A DNA stretch of 64,000 nt from Alcanivoracaceae bacterium (GTDB taxonomy: Bacteria; Pseudomonadota; Gammaproteobacteria; Pseudomonadales; Alcanivoracaceae). Every line of letters begins with the position of its first letter. The first letter of the stretch is position 1. This document shows, in pieces, positions 35,064 to 44,900 of the stretch. A model generated the notes under the pieces. That model was given only the letters and a program-made list of their open reading frames with translations. It was not told the origin of the DNA and searched no databases. Position numbers and translations under genes: made by a program. Location of the stretch: assembly GCA_023146255.1 (NCBI GenBank), contig JAGLCJ010000003.1, positions 62,001-126,000 of the forward strand, written 5' to 3'.

Positions 35064-38000
35064 ATGGCCATTTCATCCAGGATCCGGGTGGCATTCGCCA
35101 TCATGACGGCGGTGCTGCTATCTGCCCGTCCGGTGTACGCCGAGGATATCGAAATCTATCTGGTGTCCGGTGAAGAGAGTGGTGGTGCCAACGTGCTGCT
35201 GCTGATTGATAACTCCGGCGGCACCAATCGCAGATTCCCGGGAACAGCCTACAGCGAAGGCGGTAAAACCATTGACGAAATTGCCTACGCACTGGATCTG
35301 GTGCTGGGTGGTCTGGCTGGTGCAACCCGTCTTGGTGTGGCGTCGCAGCTGGCCGGTGGTGACAACGGCGGCGCGATTAACTACCCGGTCAAGCAGATTG
35401 ATGAAAAATCCGCGCCGGTCGGTACGGCGAAAGTGACCTCGCCGCAGGGCGATGCCTATCAGTACATGCAGGTTCCCTCGGTACCGCTTCCGGTAGGCGA
35501 TGCTGGTATTGCCTGGAAGCCCTTCCCGGTGCTGGAGGATGCTCCTGATGCAGACGGTGACAACATGTTGCTGCCGATGCCGTCAATCCTTTCTACCGGC
35601 GGCACGGAAAATGTGATCGGTTTCCAGTTGACTGGTCTGAATGTTCCGCGTTACGCCAAGATCAGCAAGGCGATCCTGACCATGCGTACCCCGAGCCCCA
35701 ACAAGGGTCCGACCTCATCGTTCGGCGTGCGTATTGCCTACGAGAAGAACAAAAGCCCGGTGGCATTTTCCGCAGCCTCTGACTTCCCCTCTCGTTCAAC
35801 CTGGAGTGTGCCGTTCGATAATGGCGGCGGCAGTTTCAATGCCAAGGGCGCGCTGGATTCCGGTGTGATCACCATGGATGTCACTGATGTGATTCAGGAT
35901 GCCGTCTCATACGATACCTGGTGTGGTGGTCAGACACTGTCGATGATGATCCAGGGAACTGATATTCCGATTGCTGATGTGCCGCAGGTTTACAGTTTCC
36001 GTGCTGAGGATGCCGATGGCGTGCGCCTCGGTGTCACCGAGCTGAATGTTGAATGGGATACCTCCGGCACGGTTGGCGTGGCGAGCCCGGTGACCGACGA
36101 ACAGTTTTCCTGCATGGGCAATGTGGTTATCGGTCTGGGCGCAGATGCAGATGATGGCACCGAAACCACCGACGGCCGCAACCTGCAGCTCACCAACAAG
36201 GTGATGGAAATCAAGGAGGTCACCGGTGGGGCCAAATCCCTGCGCGGTGTCTATATCGCCGGCGCCCGCTTCCAGGGCGTAGGCTTCCCGGCCGGCACCC
36301 GTGTTGGCCGTGCGCAACTGACCGGACGCATTCTCAGTGCCGCCGGTGCCCCGGCAGCGCTGGAAATCCGGCCGATGCTGGGTGATACGCCGGCCTTCAG
36401 CACAGGCGGGGATATCAGCGGTCGTCCGCTGGGAACAAAATCCGCTACGGTGCCGGGAACGGTTGGCAACTTCTCTGTCGACATCAAGGATCTGGTACAG
36501 GAGATATTCGACAGTGCCGGCTGGACAGACGGTGGCGCGCTGGGCTTGCGCTTTGATCGTGCGGCGGGTTCCCTTATCGGCCTGCATGATCTGAACAATG
36601 GTGCTGCGTCGGCGCTGGTGTTGACGCTTGATGTGCTGGCACCAAAGCCGGGTAACTTCGCCAGCTCGTTCTCCCGTCGTGGAGATATGGCGACTGCTAT
36701 CGCAGCTTTTTCGGATGCCACCGGCGGCGGCAAGAACAAACCGGCCTCGGCCTATGCCGAAGCTGCTGCCTACATGCTTGGCGAGTCTGCCATCTATGGC
36801 CAGGCGATCAGTCATATCGAGGCGTTCGTTGATGAGGCTAGAACCAAGCCGTACCTGTCGCCGACAGCCGCCTATGATGAGTGCGGTGGTAACCACATTA
36901 TTCTGGTGACCCACGCCGAGTCGTCGGGTGAGTCCTTCAAACCGGCGATCGATGCCCTGACCGGTAACACCGAGTGTCCAGGGGATTCGAATGGTGACGC
37001 CTGGGCCTGTTCTGCGGTGCTGGCGAAGTATCTGGCCGATGGTGCCAACAATTCACTTGGCATCAATATCCAGACGCACTCCATCGCCTTTGCGCCGCAG
37101 AAAGCAGAAACCTATGCAGGTCTGCGTGCGGTGGCCGATGCTGGCGGTGGTGAATATCGCGAGTCGGAGAATGCTCTGGAGCTGGCCAAGGTGCTGTCCG
37201 ATGTGATCAACAAGCTGACCACCACGGATGCATCAATGGCGGCACCGGGCGTGGCGGTGAACCAGCTGAACCGTTTCCGTCATCTGGACCAGCTGTACTA
37301 CGCCCTGTTCCGGCCGTCCTTTGAGTCGCGCTGGCAGGGTAACCTGAAGCGCTACCGCCTTGATTTCGGCACCCAGCGGATTGTTGACGAGAACAATAAT
37401 CCGGCGGTTGATCTGACTACCGGCTTCTTCAAGGAAGATTCCAACAGCTGGTGGGGTGATTTTGCCGGTGTCGACCTGAACGACGGCCAGAATGTCGCTA
37501 TGGGTGGTGCTCGCCAGGAACTGCTTGATGGCCGTCTGACGCCGCGACGTCTGCTGATTGCCGAGAGCAGCCCGGCAGCGGGTGGTTCCGATACTTCACT
37601 GAGCACACCGGCCGGGATAGCGCCGAAGCTGGTTCAGACTCTGGCTGATGTCACGGCTGCCCAGATGGGTTCGCCGGGAACGCTGGCCGCAGATCAGCTG
37701 CAGCTGCGTCTGGATTTCCTGATGACTGGCTGGGGTGACCCGCTGCATACCGAGCCGCGCCTGATCAACTATGGCTTCTCCGGTACCTTCGAAGAAGCCA
37801 TGCTGGATGACACCAAGCAGGACAACACCGTGTTTGTCTCCACTAACGATGGCATGCTGCATGCCATTGAGCCGAAGACCGGTGAAGAGCTGTTTGCCTT
37901 TATGCCGGGTGAGGAAGCGCTGAAAACGGAAGCCCGTTACCTCAGTTCGCTGGAGGACTCTGCTGACGCGCCACCGGAACTGGATCCGGCTGATCCGCAG

Positions 38001-39287
38001 CGTAGCACCTACGGCCTGGATGGTGGCATCACGGTTTGGCGTCGCGCCAAGAACGATGGTTCCGGCGAACCGGAGCACGTGTTCCTGTATCTGAGTCAGC
38101 GTCGTGGAGGCAATGCCTACTACGCCCTGAATGTGACCGACCGTGGTGACCCGAAACTGATGTGGAAGATTCAGGGTGGCGCGGCGCCGTTCAACAAGCT
38201 GGGTCAGACCTGGTCGCAGCCGACACTGGCACAGATCGAGTTGAACGGTGACCTTGTGCCGGTGTTGATCTTCGGCGGCGGTTACAGCCCGACTGATCAT
38301 GATTCGACCGGTGTTGTCAGCGCCGCCGATGCCGTGGGCAATGCGATCTACATGGTCAATGCCTTTAATGGCGAGCACATCTGGTCGGTATCGAACTCCG
38401 GTGAGACGGTGTCCCATGCGGACATGAAGTGGGCGATCTCCTCTGCGCCGTCGGTAGTGGATATCAACTTCGATGGTGTCATTGATTACATCTACTCCGC
38501 TGATCTGGGTGGTCAGGTATTCCGTATCGATCTGGACAGGGAAAACACCGGGACCGGTGATCTGGCCAAGCGTGTCGTCACGCTTGCCAAACTGGGTACT
38601 TCGGATGCGGCAGGGATTTCGAATCATCGTCGCTTCCATGCCGCCCCGGTGGTGGCACTGAGCAAGCGTGAAACCGGGGACGAGTTCCTCCAGGTTGCAC
38701 TTGGCTCCGGCTATCGCTCGCACCCGCTGAATATGGATACCGATGACTATATCTTCATGATTGACGATACCGATGCGCTTCAGGACACCAGCTCGGCGCC
38801 GGTAACCCGGGCTGATATGGTCGATGTGACCAGCAATCTGAGCCCGGATCCGTCCCTGTTTGATACCAAGCGCGGCTGGTTCATCCAGCTTGAGAACGGC
38901 GAGAAAGTGCTGTCTTCCGGTGTGGTCAGTAACGGCACGCTGTTCATGAGCAGCTATCTGCCGGAAAGCGCTTTCGTCAACAAGTGCCAGCGGGTAGTCG
39001 GCAGCTCACGGTTGTATGCCATGGGGCTGCTTGATGGTGCTCCGACGGTGGATCTGGACAACGATGGTAATGTCGACCGCAGTACCGATCTGGTGCTGCC
39101 GGGTCTGCCGCCATCTCCCCAGTTGTTGCTCGATGGTACCGGTGAGCAGGTACTGCTGATCGGTACGGCAGCGCTCAGTGGCGGCAAGGTTGGCGGCGGC
39201 AAGGGGGTTCGCAAGACCCGCTGGTTCGAGGTGCCGACCGAGCAGGCCGCTGATGAGGAGCTGGAGAAGGCCATGAGCGGAAACTAA
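35064..39287 (+). CDS. pilY1: Type IV pilus tip protein PilY1, paralogue 1
   Basis: A 1407-residue exported protein from the ATG at 35064, which has GGGGAGAG upstream and gives a clean signal peptide ending PVYA; an ATG at 35004 overlapping pilX is the alternative (1427 residues). The N-terminal von Willebrand A-like region begins VLLLIDNSGGTN: D49-N-S-G-G lacks the second Ser of the DxSxS metal site. The C-terminal PilC/PilY1 beta-propeller starts near the GVAVNQLNRFRHLDQ region and has a calcium-loop-like DINFDGVID at 1133-1141. PilY1 sits at the pilus tip and acts in adhesion and surface sensing. Ends at a strong terminator. Confidence 0.92.
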   Translation: MAISSRIRVAFAIMTAVLLSARPVYAEDIEIYLVSGEESGGANVLLLIDNSGGTNRRFPGTAYSEGGKTIDEIAYALDLVLGGLAGATRLGVASQLAGGDNGGAINYPVKQIDEKSAPVGTAKVTSPQGDAYQYMQVPSVPLPVGDAGIAWKPFPVLEDAPDADGDNMLLPMPSILSTGGTENVIGFQLTGLNVPRYAKISKAILTMRTPSPNKGPTSSFGVRIAYEKNKSPVAFSAASDFPSRSTWSVPFDNGGGSFNAKGALDSGVITMDVTDVIQDAVSYDTWCGGQTLSMMIQGTDIPIADVPQVYSFRAEDADGVRLGVTELNVEWDTSGTVGVASPVTDEQFSCMGNVVIGLGADADDGTETTDGRNLQLTNKVMEIKEVTGGAKSLRGVYIAGARFQGVGFPAGTRVGRAQLTGRILSAAGAPAALEIRPMLGDTPAFSTGGDISGRPLGTKSATVPGTVGNFSVDIKDLVQEIFDSAGWTDGGALGLRFDRAAGSLIGLHDLNNGAASALVLTLDVLAPKPGNFASSFSRRGDMATAIAAFSDATGGGKNKPASAYAEAAAYMLGESAIYGQAISHIEAFVDEARTKPYLSPTAAYDECGGNHIILVTHAESSGESFKPAIDALTGNTECPGDSNGDAWACSAVLAKYLADGANNSLGINIQTHSIAFAPQKAETYAGLRAVADAGGGEYRESENALELAKVLSDVINKLTTTDASMAAPGVAVNQLNRFRHLDQLYYALFRPSFESRWQGNLKRYRLDFGTQRIVDENNNPAVDLTTGFFKEDSNSWWGDFAGVDLNDGQNVAMGGARQELLDGRLTPRRLLIAESSPAAGGSDTSLSTPAGIAPKLVQTLADVTAAQMGSPGTLAADQLQLRLDFLMTGWGDPLHTEPRLINYGFSGTFEEAMLDDTKQDNTVFVSTNDGMLHAIEPKTGEELFAFMPGEEALKTEARYLSSLEDSADAPPELDPADPQRSTYGLDGGITVWRRAKNDGSGEPEHVFLYLSQRRGGNAYYALNVTDRGDPKLMWKIQGGAAPFNKLGQTWSQPTLAQIELNGDLVPVLIFGGGYSPTDHDSTGVVSAADAVGNAIYMVNAFNGEHIWSVSNSGETVSHADMKWAISSAPSVVDINFDGVIDYIYSADLGGQVFRIDLDRENTGTGDLAKRVVTLAKLGTSDAAGISNHRRFHAAPVVALSKRETGDEFLQVALGSGYRSHPLNMDTDDYIFMIDDTDALQDTSSAPVTRADMVDVTSNLSPDPSLFDTKRGWFIQLENGEKVLSSGVVSNGTLFMSSYLPESAFVNKCQRVVGSSRLYAMGLLDGAPTVDLDNDGNVDRSTDLVLPGLPPSPQLLLDGTGEQVLLIGTAALSGGKVGGGKGVRKTRWFEVPTEQAADEELEKAMSGN

Positions 39288-39305
39288 GCTCGGAGCGTCA
39301 GTCGC

Positions 39306-39336
39306 AAAAGCCACCGGGGAAACCCGGTGGCTTTTT
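39306..39336 (+). terminator. Rho-independent terminator after pilY1 copy 1
   Basis: AAAGCCACCGGG-GAAA-CCCGGTGGCTTT plus further T residues, 18 bases past the stop. It separates the two pilus operons, so the second must have its own promoter. Confidence 0.93.
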
Positions 39337-39379
39337 GTTTGGTATATGATCGTTGCTGCCTTGTTTAGCCTCTAGTCAT

Positions 39380-39406
39380 AAAGGGTGATAGGTATCACAA
39401 CCCTTT
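39380..39406. promoter_or_regulatory. Inverted repeat upstream of pilus operon 2
   Basis: AAAGGGTGATA at 39380-39390 faces TATCACAACCCTTT at 39393-39406; the arms pair apart from a small bulge. It lies in the 260-base gap before fimU copy 2, in an AT-richer stretch, and may be an operator. No protein can be assigned to it. Confidence 0.35.
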
Positions 39407-39466
39407 GTTCTGATGGCATTTTATCCCCGCAAAACACTGTACCGTTCAGTGATTGAGCGGCGCCGC

Positions 39467-39475
39467 CCGTCCGTC
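39467..39475 (+). promoter_or_regulatory. AlgR-box-like sequence upstream of pilus operon 2
   Basis: CCGTCCGTC matches the AlgR consensus CCGTTCGTC at eight of nine bases and lies 73 bases before fimU copy 2. A weaker CCGTTCAGT is at 39442. Supporting evidence is the exact match before operon 1. Confidence 0.25.
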
Positions 39476-39547
39476 TCGAATTGTCCTTCCCTTGGTAGCG
39501 GTTAAGCTGCACATTACGCCTTTTGTATTGGTTTGAGGGGCAAAGGG

Positions 39548-40045
39548 ATGGGGCTGAAAGACGGCGCGGGGATGCGTTCCTGGCAGCGAGGGGTCACTCT
39601 GGCAGAGCTGATGATCGCTCTGGTGATACTGGCAGTCGTGCTGGCGCTGGGGGTGCCATCGTTCCGTAATTCCACCGCCAATGCCAGCATTCGTGGCACA
39701 GCGATGGATTTGGTTGCCTCCCTGAATGCGGCCCGAGCAGAAGCGGTCAGTTTTCGCAGTCCGATTACGGTCGAGTCTGCCGGCGGTGCGGTGTGGTCGG
39801 CATCGGGCTGGAAATATACCCATCCGCAGGATGGTGAATTCGCTTTCCGGGCCAGCGGTAACACCACTGTGCAGGCGGGCGGTGGTGTTTCTTCCGTCAT
39901 ATTCGCCGCTGATGGCACGGTGGATCTGGCCGGCGCACCGGAGCTGGTTTTAGAGGTTTGTGATAGTCGAGCCGGAGAAACGGGGCGTCTGATCCGTGTT
40001 AACAGGCTGGGCAGGATAAGTAATGAGGAGCTGGTATGTCCCTGA
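39548..40045 (+). CDS. fimU: Type IV pilus minor pilin FimU/GspH-like, operon 2
   Basis: A 165-residue prepilin with cleavage site QRG before VTLAELMIALVILAVVLALG. It shares with copy 1 the blocks VPSFR, STANASIRGTAMDLVASLNAARAE and the ending VNRLGRISNEEL (copy 1: LNRLGRMTNEDF), so they are true duplicates. The ATG at 39548 follows GAGGGGCAAAGGG; a TTG at 39533 is rejected. It is first gene of operon 2 and overlaps pilV by ten bases. Confidence 0.9.
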   Translation: MGLKDGAGMRSWQRGVTLAELMIALVILAVVLALGVPSFRNSTANASIRGTAMDLVASLNAARAEAVSFRSPITVESAGGAVWSASGWKYTHPQDGEFAFRASGNTTVQAGGGVSSVIFAADGTVDLAGAPELVLEVCDSRAGETGRLIRVNRLGRISNEELVCP

Positions 40046-40539
40046 GGGTCATGGAAGAGCGCGGTATCGGCATGGTGGAAGTGCTGATTGCGTTGCTGGT
40101 AATGAGTATCGGCGTGCTGGGCTACGCCGGTCTTCAGCTGCGTGCGCTGGGCAGTTCCGAGGATGCTTTCGTGCGTAGTCAGGCCATGGCCATTGCTCAG
40201 GATGCCGTGGAGCGTATCTCCGCTAACCGCTCCGGGGTGCCAACCTATTCCGACGCTGCCAGCTGGCCTGCTGCGGTACAGCAGAACCGACCGGCCAACT
40301 GGATGGAATGTGTGGACAACATCTGCGGTTCCGCACAGATGGCGCAATGGGATATTGATCAGCTGGCCTGGATGGCCGGAGACCTTCTGCCCGGCGGTCG
40401 GCTCGATGCGGTGGACTGTCAGGGCAGTGTTGCCTTGTGTGTCAGGGTGGCCTGGAATGAGGATGCACCGTCAGATTGCGAGAATGCCGCAGGCGTGGTC
40501 GGCAACAGGGACTGTGTGGTGCTGGAGGTAGTGCCATGA
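40036..40539 (+). CDS. pilV: Type IV pilus minor pilin PilV, operon 2
   Basis: A 167-residue prepilin. Cleavage site RG precedes IGMVEVLIALLVMSIGVLG and is followed by YAGLQLRALGSSED, almost the same as copy 1. The C-terminal half differs more but keeps matched Cys positions (CVDNICG, ALCVRVAW, NRDCVVLEV). It overlaps fimU by ten bases and pilW by four bases (ATGA). Confidence 0.9.
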   Translation: MSLRVMEERGIGMVEVLIALLVMSIGVLGYAGLQLRALGSSEDAFVRSQAMAIAQDAVERISANRSGVPTYSDAASWPAAVQQNRPANWMECVDNICGSAQMAQWDIDQLAWMAGDLLPGGRLDAVDCQGSVALCVRVAWNEDAPSDCENAAGVVGNRDCVVLEVVP

Positions 40540-41372
40540 AGCAAAGAGGGCCGATGTTTGCCCCGTTCAGAGCGGCTGTTCCCCAGGCTGGTTTCAGTCT
40601 GGTTGAGCTGATGATTGGTCTGGCCCTGGGCGCCCTTATCACCATTTCTGCGGTACAGCTTTTCTCTGCCAATCAGCGCACCTTCGCGCTGCAGCGGGCC
40701 TTGACCGAGATTCAGGAACAGGGTCGTTTCACCCTGGACTTTATCGCCCGGGATCTGCGTCGGGTTGGTTTTACCCGCCCGGCAATCGGCGGCGAGGCCG
40801 GAGTGATTCTGGACCCCGTTGACCTGCTTGGCGTCAATATTCAGGGCAGTGTCGACAATGGCGGCAATCCCGAGGTCAGCGATCAGCTGAGAATTTCATA
40901 CCACGGTGATCAGGACTGCGAAGGTGATACGGCGGCCGTTGAGCAGCTGGTGGTCAATAGCTACGTTGTCAGCGCTGATGGCGATCTGGTTTGCACCGGC
41001 AGTTTGCCTCCCGCCGCCAGCGCGCTGCCGGTAGAGGATGTAAACGATCCTGCCAACGGTACCGTGCTGATCAGTGGCGTAGAAAGTTTTCAGGTTTTGT
41101 ATGGTATCGATCCGATCGTGAACGGCGTGCCGAATGTGGCTCGTTATGTGCCTGCCAATCAGGTGGCAGGTGAGCCGGTGTTATCCATTCGCATCGGCAT
41201 ACTACTGAGATCCGGGGACGCCACTCTTGGTCAGATCGCGGCGGACATCAGGGACTTCACTGTGCTGGATCAGGAGCTGGCGGGTAACAATCCGCCGCTG
41301 GTTGAGCAGGGTATTCGCCGGCTTTTTGTTACTACAGTCAGGGTCAGGAATTTCGACCCTGACACAATTTGA
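40536..41372 (+). CDS. pilW: Type IV pilus minor pilin PilW, operon 2
   Basis: A 278-residue prepilin. Site AG precedes FSLVELMIGLALGALITI, then VQLFSANQRTFALQRALTE as in copy 1 (VQLFSTNQRTFQLQQGL). The body shares LRISYHGDQDCEGDTA with the copy-1 block around FHARAGDTDCEGD. The ATG at 40536 overlaps the pilV stop and has GGAGG upstream. A role at the pilus tip is inferred from family. Confidence 0.9.
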   Translation: MKQRGPMFAPFRAAVPQAGFSLVELMIGLALGALITISAVQLFSANQRTFALQRALTEIQEQGRFTLDFIARDLRRVGFTRPAIGGEAGVILDPVDLLGVNIQGSVDNGGNPEVSDQLRISYHGDQDCEGDTAAVEQLVVNSYVVSADGDLVCTGSLPPAASALPVEDVNDPANGTVLISGVESFQVLYGIDPIVNGVPNVARYVPANQVAGEPVLSIRIGILLRSGDATLGQIAADIRDFTVLDQELAGNNPPLVEQGIRRLFVTTVRVRNFDPDTI

Positions 41373-41382
41373 GGGTGGCTGC

Positions 41383-41931
41383 ATGAACGCTTTTCGTTTG
41401 GCTCCGAGACATGGACAGCAGGGGGTTGCGCTGGTCATTGCCCTGCTCATTCTTGTCCTGATTTCGATTCTTGGTGTGTCTGCCATGCGCACCAGCATCT
41501 TCAACGCCAAGATCGCACTGGGGGCCCAGGTGGGCACCATGACGTTTCAGGCAGCCGAATCGGCTATTGCTGCGGTGTATGAAGAGGCGCTGGGTGACAT
41601 CACCGAGCCCGGTCATGTGCTCGGTAACGCGCTGACGCAGAAAAGTGCCGGCCTGATCCAGATTCAGGATCGTTGTATTACCCGCGGTGATGTCAAGAAA
41701 CCGACTTTGTGTGCTGCAGGTGACTTTCTGGATTCCCGCGATCTCGTCAAGGCTGAGTCCAGCACCATCGTGCGCGGCGGCTCGTCCGGACTGGCGGGTT
41801 TCGAGATCGGCAGCTGGGGCAAGTACGAGTTTGTCACCGTCGGGCGTGGCGAAATGCCGTCCTATAACACTGATAACGTTAACGTCCAGGAGTTCAGTCG
41901 TATCGCGCCTATGGGCGGGAACGATTTCTGA
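41383..41931 (+). CDS. pilX: Type IV pilus minor pilin PilX, operon 2
   Basis: A 182-residue pilin-like protein. QQG precedes VALVIALLILVLISILGVSA, then MRTSIFNAKI, identical to copy 1 at that block, and MTFQAAESAIAAVYEEA. Position +5 is Val. It is about 20 residues shorter than copy 1 and lacks its glycine-rich patch. The ATG at 41383 has GAGGGTGG upstream. Confidence 0.88.
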   Translation: MNAFRLAPRHGQQGVALVIALLILVLISILGVSAMRTSIFNAKIALGAQVGTMTFQAAESAIAAVYEEALGDITEPGHVLGNALTQKSAGLIQIQDRCITRGDVKKPTLCAAGDFLDSRDLVKAESSTIVRGGSSGLAGFEIGSWGKYEFVTVGRGEMPSYNTDNVNVQEFSRIAPMGGNDF

Positions 41932-41970
41932 GCAAATTTGCCGGCAGCTTGCCGGTGGGAGGAGGGAGTC

Positions 41971-44900
41971 ATGATCAGCATCGGCAGGATATTGAAACAT
42001 TGGCCGCTGTTTCTGGTGTCGGCAGTATGGTTGTCGGCGACGCCGTTGCATGCAGACGATACCGAAGTCTATTTCGTTGAGGCGCAGGGTGGTGGCAAGG
42101 CCAACATCATGATCATGCTGGATACCTCCGGTTCAATGAACTGGTGTGGTGCCAGCACCAGTACCTGCGGAGACCCCTCACAGTCGCGTATTGCCGAGTT
42201 GAAGCGATCTTTCTCGAGGCTGGTTGACGGTCTTGGCAGCAACGTCCGGATTGGCCTCGGTCGTCTGACAGAGTATTCGGACAGCAGTGGCTGGAATGGC
42301 GGTTATGTTATCTATCCCATGCGCGGGCTGGACGAGTCCACGGAGGCGCTGCTTGCTCAGTCATCGGTGTCATCGAATCTGGATGATGCCGTGCAGACCG
42401 GTCCTGCACCGGGCGGACTTGCAGTAACAAACACCACAATTATTATTCCCAATGCTGGCGTTGTCGGCGGTAGCACCGGGTTCATCTTTCGCGGCCTGAA
42501 TGTGCCCCGTTATGCCACTGTGGTATCTGCCACCTTGAAAGTGCAGGCAGCGGCGGCGTCGGCCACGGAAGTGAAAATGCAGGCGGATTACAATGTTGGT
42601 CCGTTGCTGCCGAACTTTGCCATGCAACCGATCGATACCCGCGCCTGGACGCCGGGAGCGGAAATCGTGATCCCGGGCTCGCAGACCTGGGTAACCAATA
42701 ATGTGATGTACGATCTCGATGCCACTGACTTCGTTCAGATGGCGATCAACGATGCCGGCTGGTGTGGTGGCACCGATATTGCCATGCGCCTGAGCAATCT
42801 GGATCCCGCAGACACGCTCAGTCGCCGTATCAATGCGCACGACCGCATCGCCGATAATGCCGCCTTCAGGGCGCCGCAACTGGAAGTGACCTGGGACATC
42901 AACCCGACCATGATCACGGGCGATCCTTCTCTGCCGGGATATGAGTCTACCTTGTCATGCGTTGGCAATCAGTCCAAGGGTCTGAAGTTCGCGGATAACG
43001 ATGCCGATCAGCAGGGCTCGACGGTTCGTACCAACAACAATGAACTGTCGATCAGTGCCACCAATGCGCGCGCTGCATTCCGCTTCCCGGAAATCAACTT
43101 TGATCTGCGTGCGTCGCTGGCACGCCCCGACGTGCTCAACTATGCGGTGCTGAATTTCCGTGGTGTTGAAGCCGGCTATGACAATTACGAGTGTGTGCGC
43201 TATCGCAACAATGGCTCCTGCCGAACCTACGGTTATGTCCGGAGAGATCTGACCAATGGCACGGTTAATCTGGAAATTACCGGCGTGGTGGGTAATGCGG
43301 CAGAAATTTCCAATGCCAATAACAACATCTCCAGTCGTACCGCCGTTACCGAGACCGTTAACCTGACCCTGTCCGCCGCTGCCAGCGACTTCAATCGGGT
43401 TCATTCGGTGAATGTCACCGATATGGTTCGGGAGATGATGTCTGCTCCGGGCTGGGCCCGTGGCGGCGCCTTGATGTTCCGTGTCCGTGCAACGGACCCC
43501 GGCAGTCGTTTCTTTGCCCTCGGCGCCCAGGAAGGCGGGGCGGCCAATTCCGCGACCATTAATATCGGCGTGTCCACGGCGAACCAGAAAGTGTTGGTGC
43601 CGCTGGTACGCGACCGTCTCAAGGAAGTGGTCAATTCTCTGACCGCCGGAGGTGCGACACCGCTGGCGGAGTCTTTCACCGAGATGTCCCGCTATATGAT
43701 GGGCCTGCCGGTGGATCATGGTGTTCGTAATGGAAGCTACCGCAGCGTAGTAGAGTCACGGTCTGGTGCAAATTATGACTCGCCGATTGCGGCAGAGGAT
43801 CAGGAGTGTGCGAGCAACCATATCGTGCTGATGACGGACGGCGTGCCTCAGTACGATGGTAGTGCAGATGACGATACCCAGACCATTACCGGGGTACGGC
43901 TGTCCGGCACTAACAGCGGTGATCCGGAGCGGCAGCGTTTGTGCGATGCCGTAGATGGCACCGACACCACCAACAGTTCGTTCCGTGATTACACCGATGC
44001 CAGCTTTGCCTGCATGGAGGAGATGGCGCGCTGGAACCTGAGCATCGATGACAATACGGTCGGTCGTCAGGTGAATACCCACATGGTGCTGTTCTATCTT
44101 GATGACACCACGCTGGGTTATGCCCGCCGGGTGACCGATATCGGTGAAGGTCAGGCGATCAATGCCGGTAACGAATCCGAACTGGAGCAGGCGTTCTCCA
44201 ACATCATCAACTCGGTGACCCAGCAGAATGCCACGTTGGCGGCGCCGGGCGTGGCGGTGAACCAGCTCAATCGTATCCAGCATCTGGACCAGCTGTACTT
44301 CTCGGTGTTCAAGCCGTCGGTGAATACCCGCTGGCAGGGTAACGTCAAACGCTACCGTCTTGGTGGCACCATTGATGAACCGCTGATTGTTGACAGTAAC
44401 GGCCTTGAGGCGATCAACCCGAACTCCGGCTTCTTCAAGGAGAATGCCCGGAGCTGGTGGAGTACCGCCGCCGATGGTGATGATGTGGAAAAGGGCGGAG
44501 CCCGCAGCCAACTTGGTGTCGGCGAGCGCAAGCTGTTTGTATCGCTCGGCAGTGCCGGTCGCGGCACGGATATCGATGCCACCAACGCCACCGGCTCTGC
44601 GCTGACCCGTTTCGAGGAGTTTGATACGGTTGCCGCAGACAAGCTCGGTCTGCCGGCCGGGGCTGCGGATCAGATTCGCGAGGACCTGTTTGACTTCCTG
44701 ATGGAGTCCTGGGGTGACCCGCTGCACAGTGTGCCGCGTCTGGTGAACTATGGTTTTACCGGGCCGATTGAACAGGCGGTCAACAACCCGAACAATCAGG
44801 ACAACACCATTTTCACCAGTACCAATAATGGTGCGCTGCACGCGATTGACCCGAAAACCGGGGAGGAATATTTCAGCTTCATTCCCCATGATGAGTTGGC

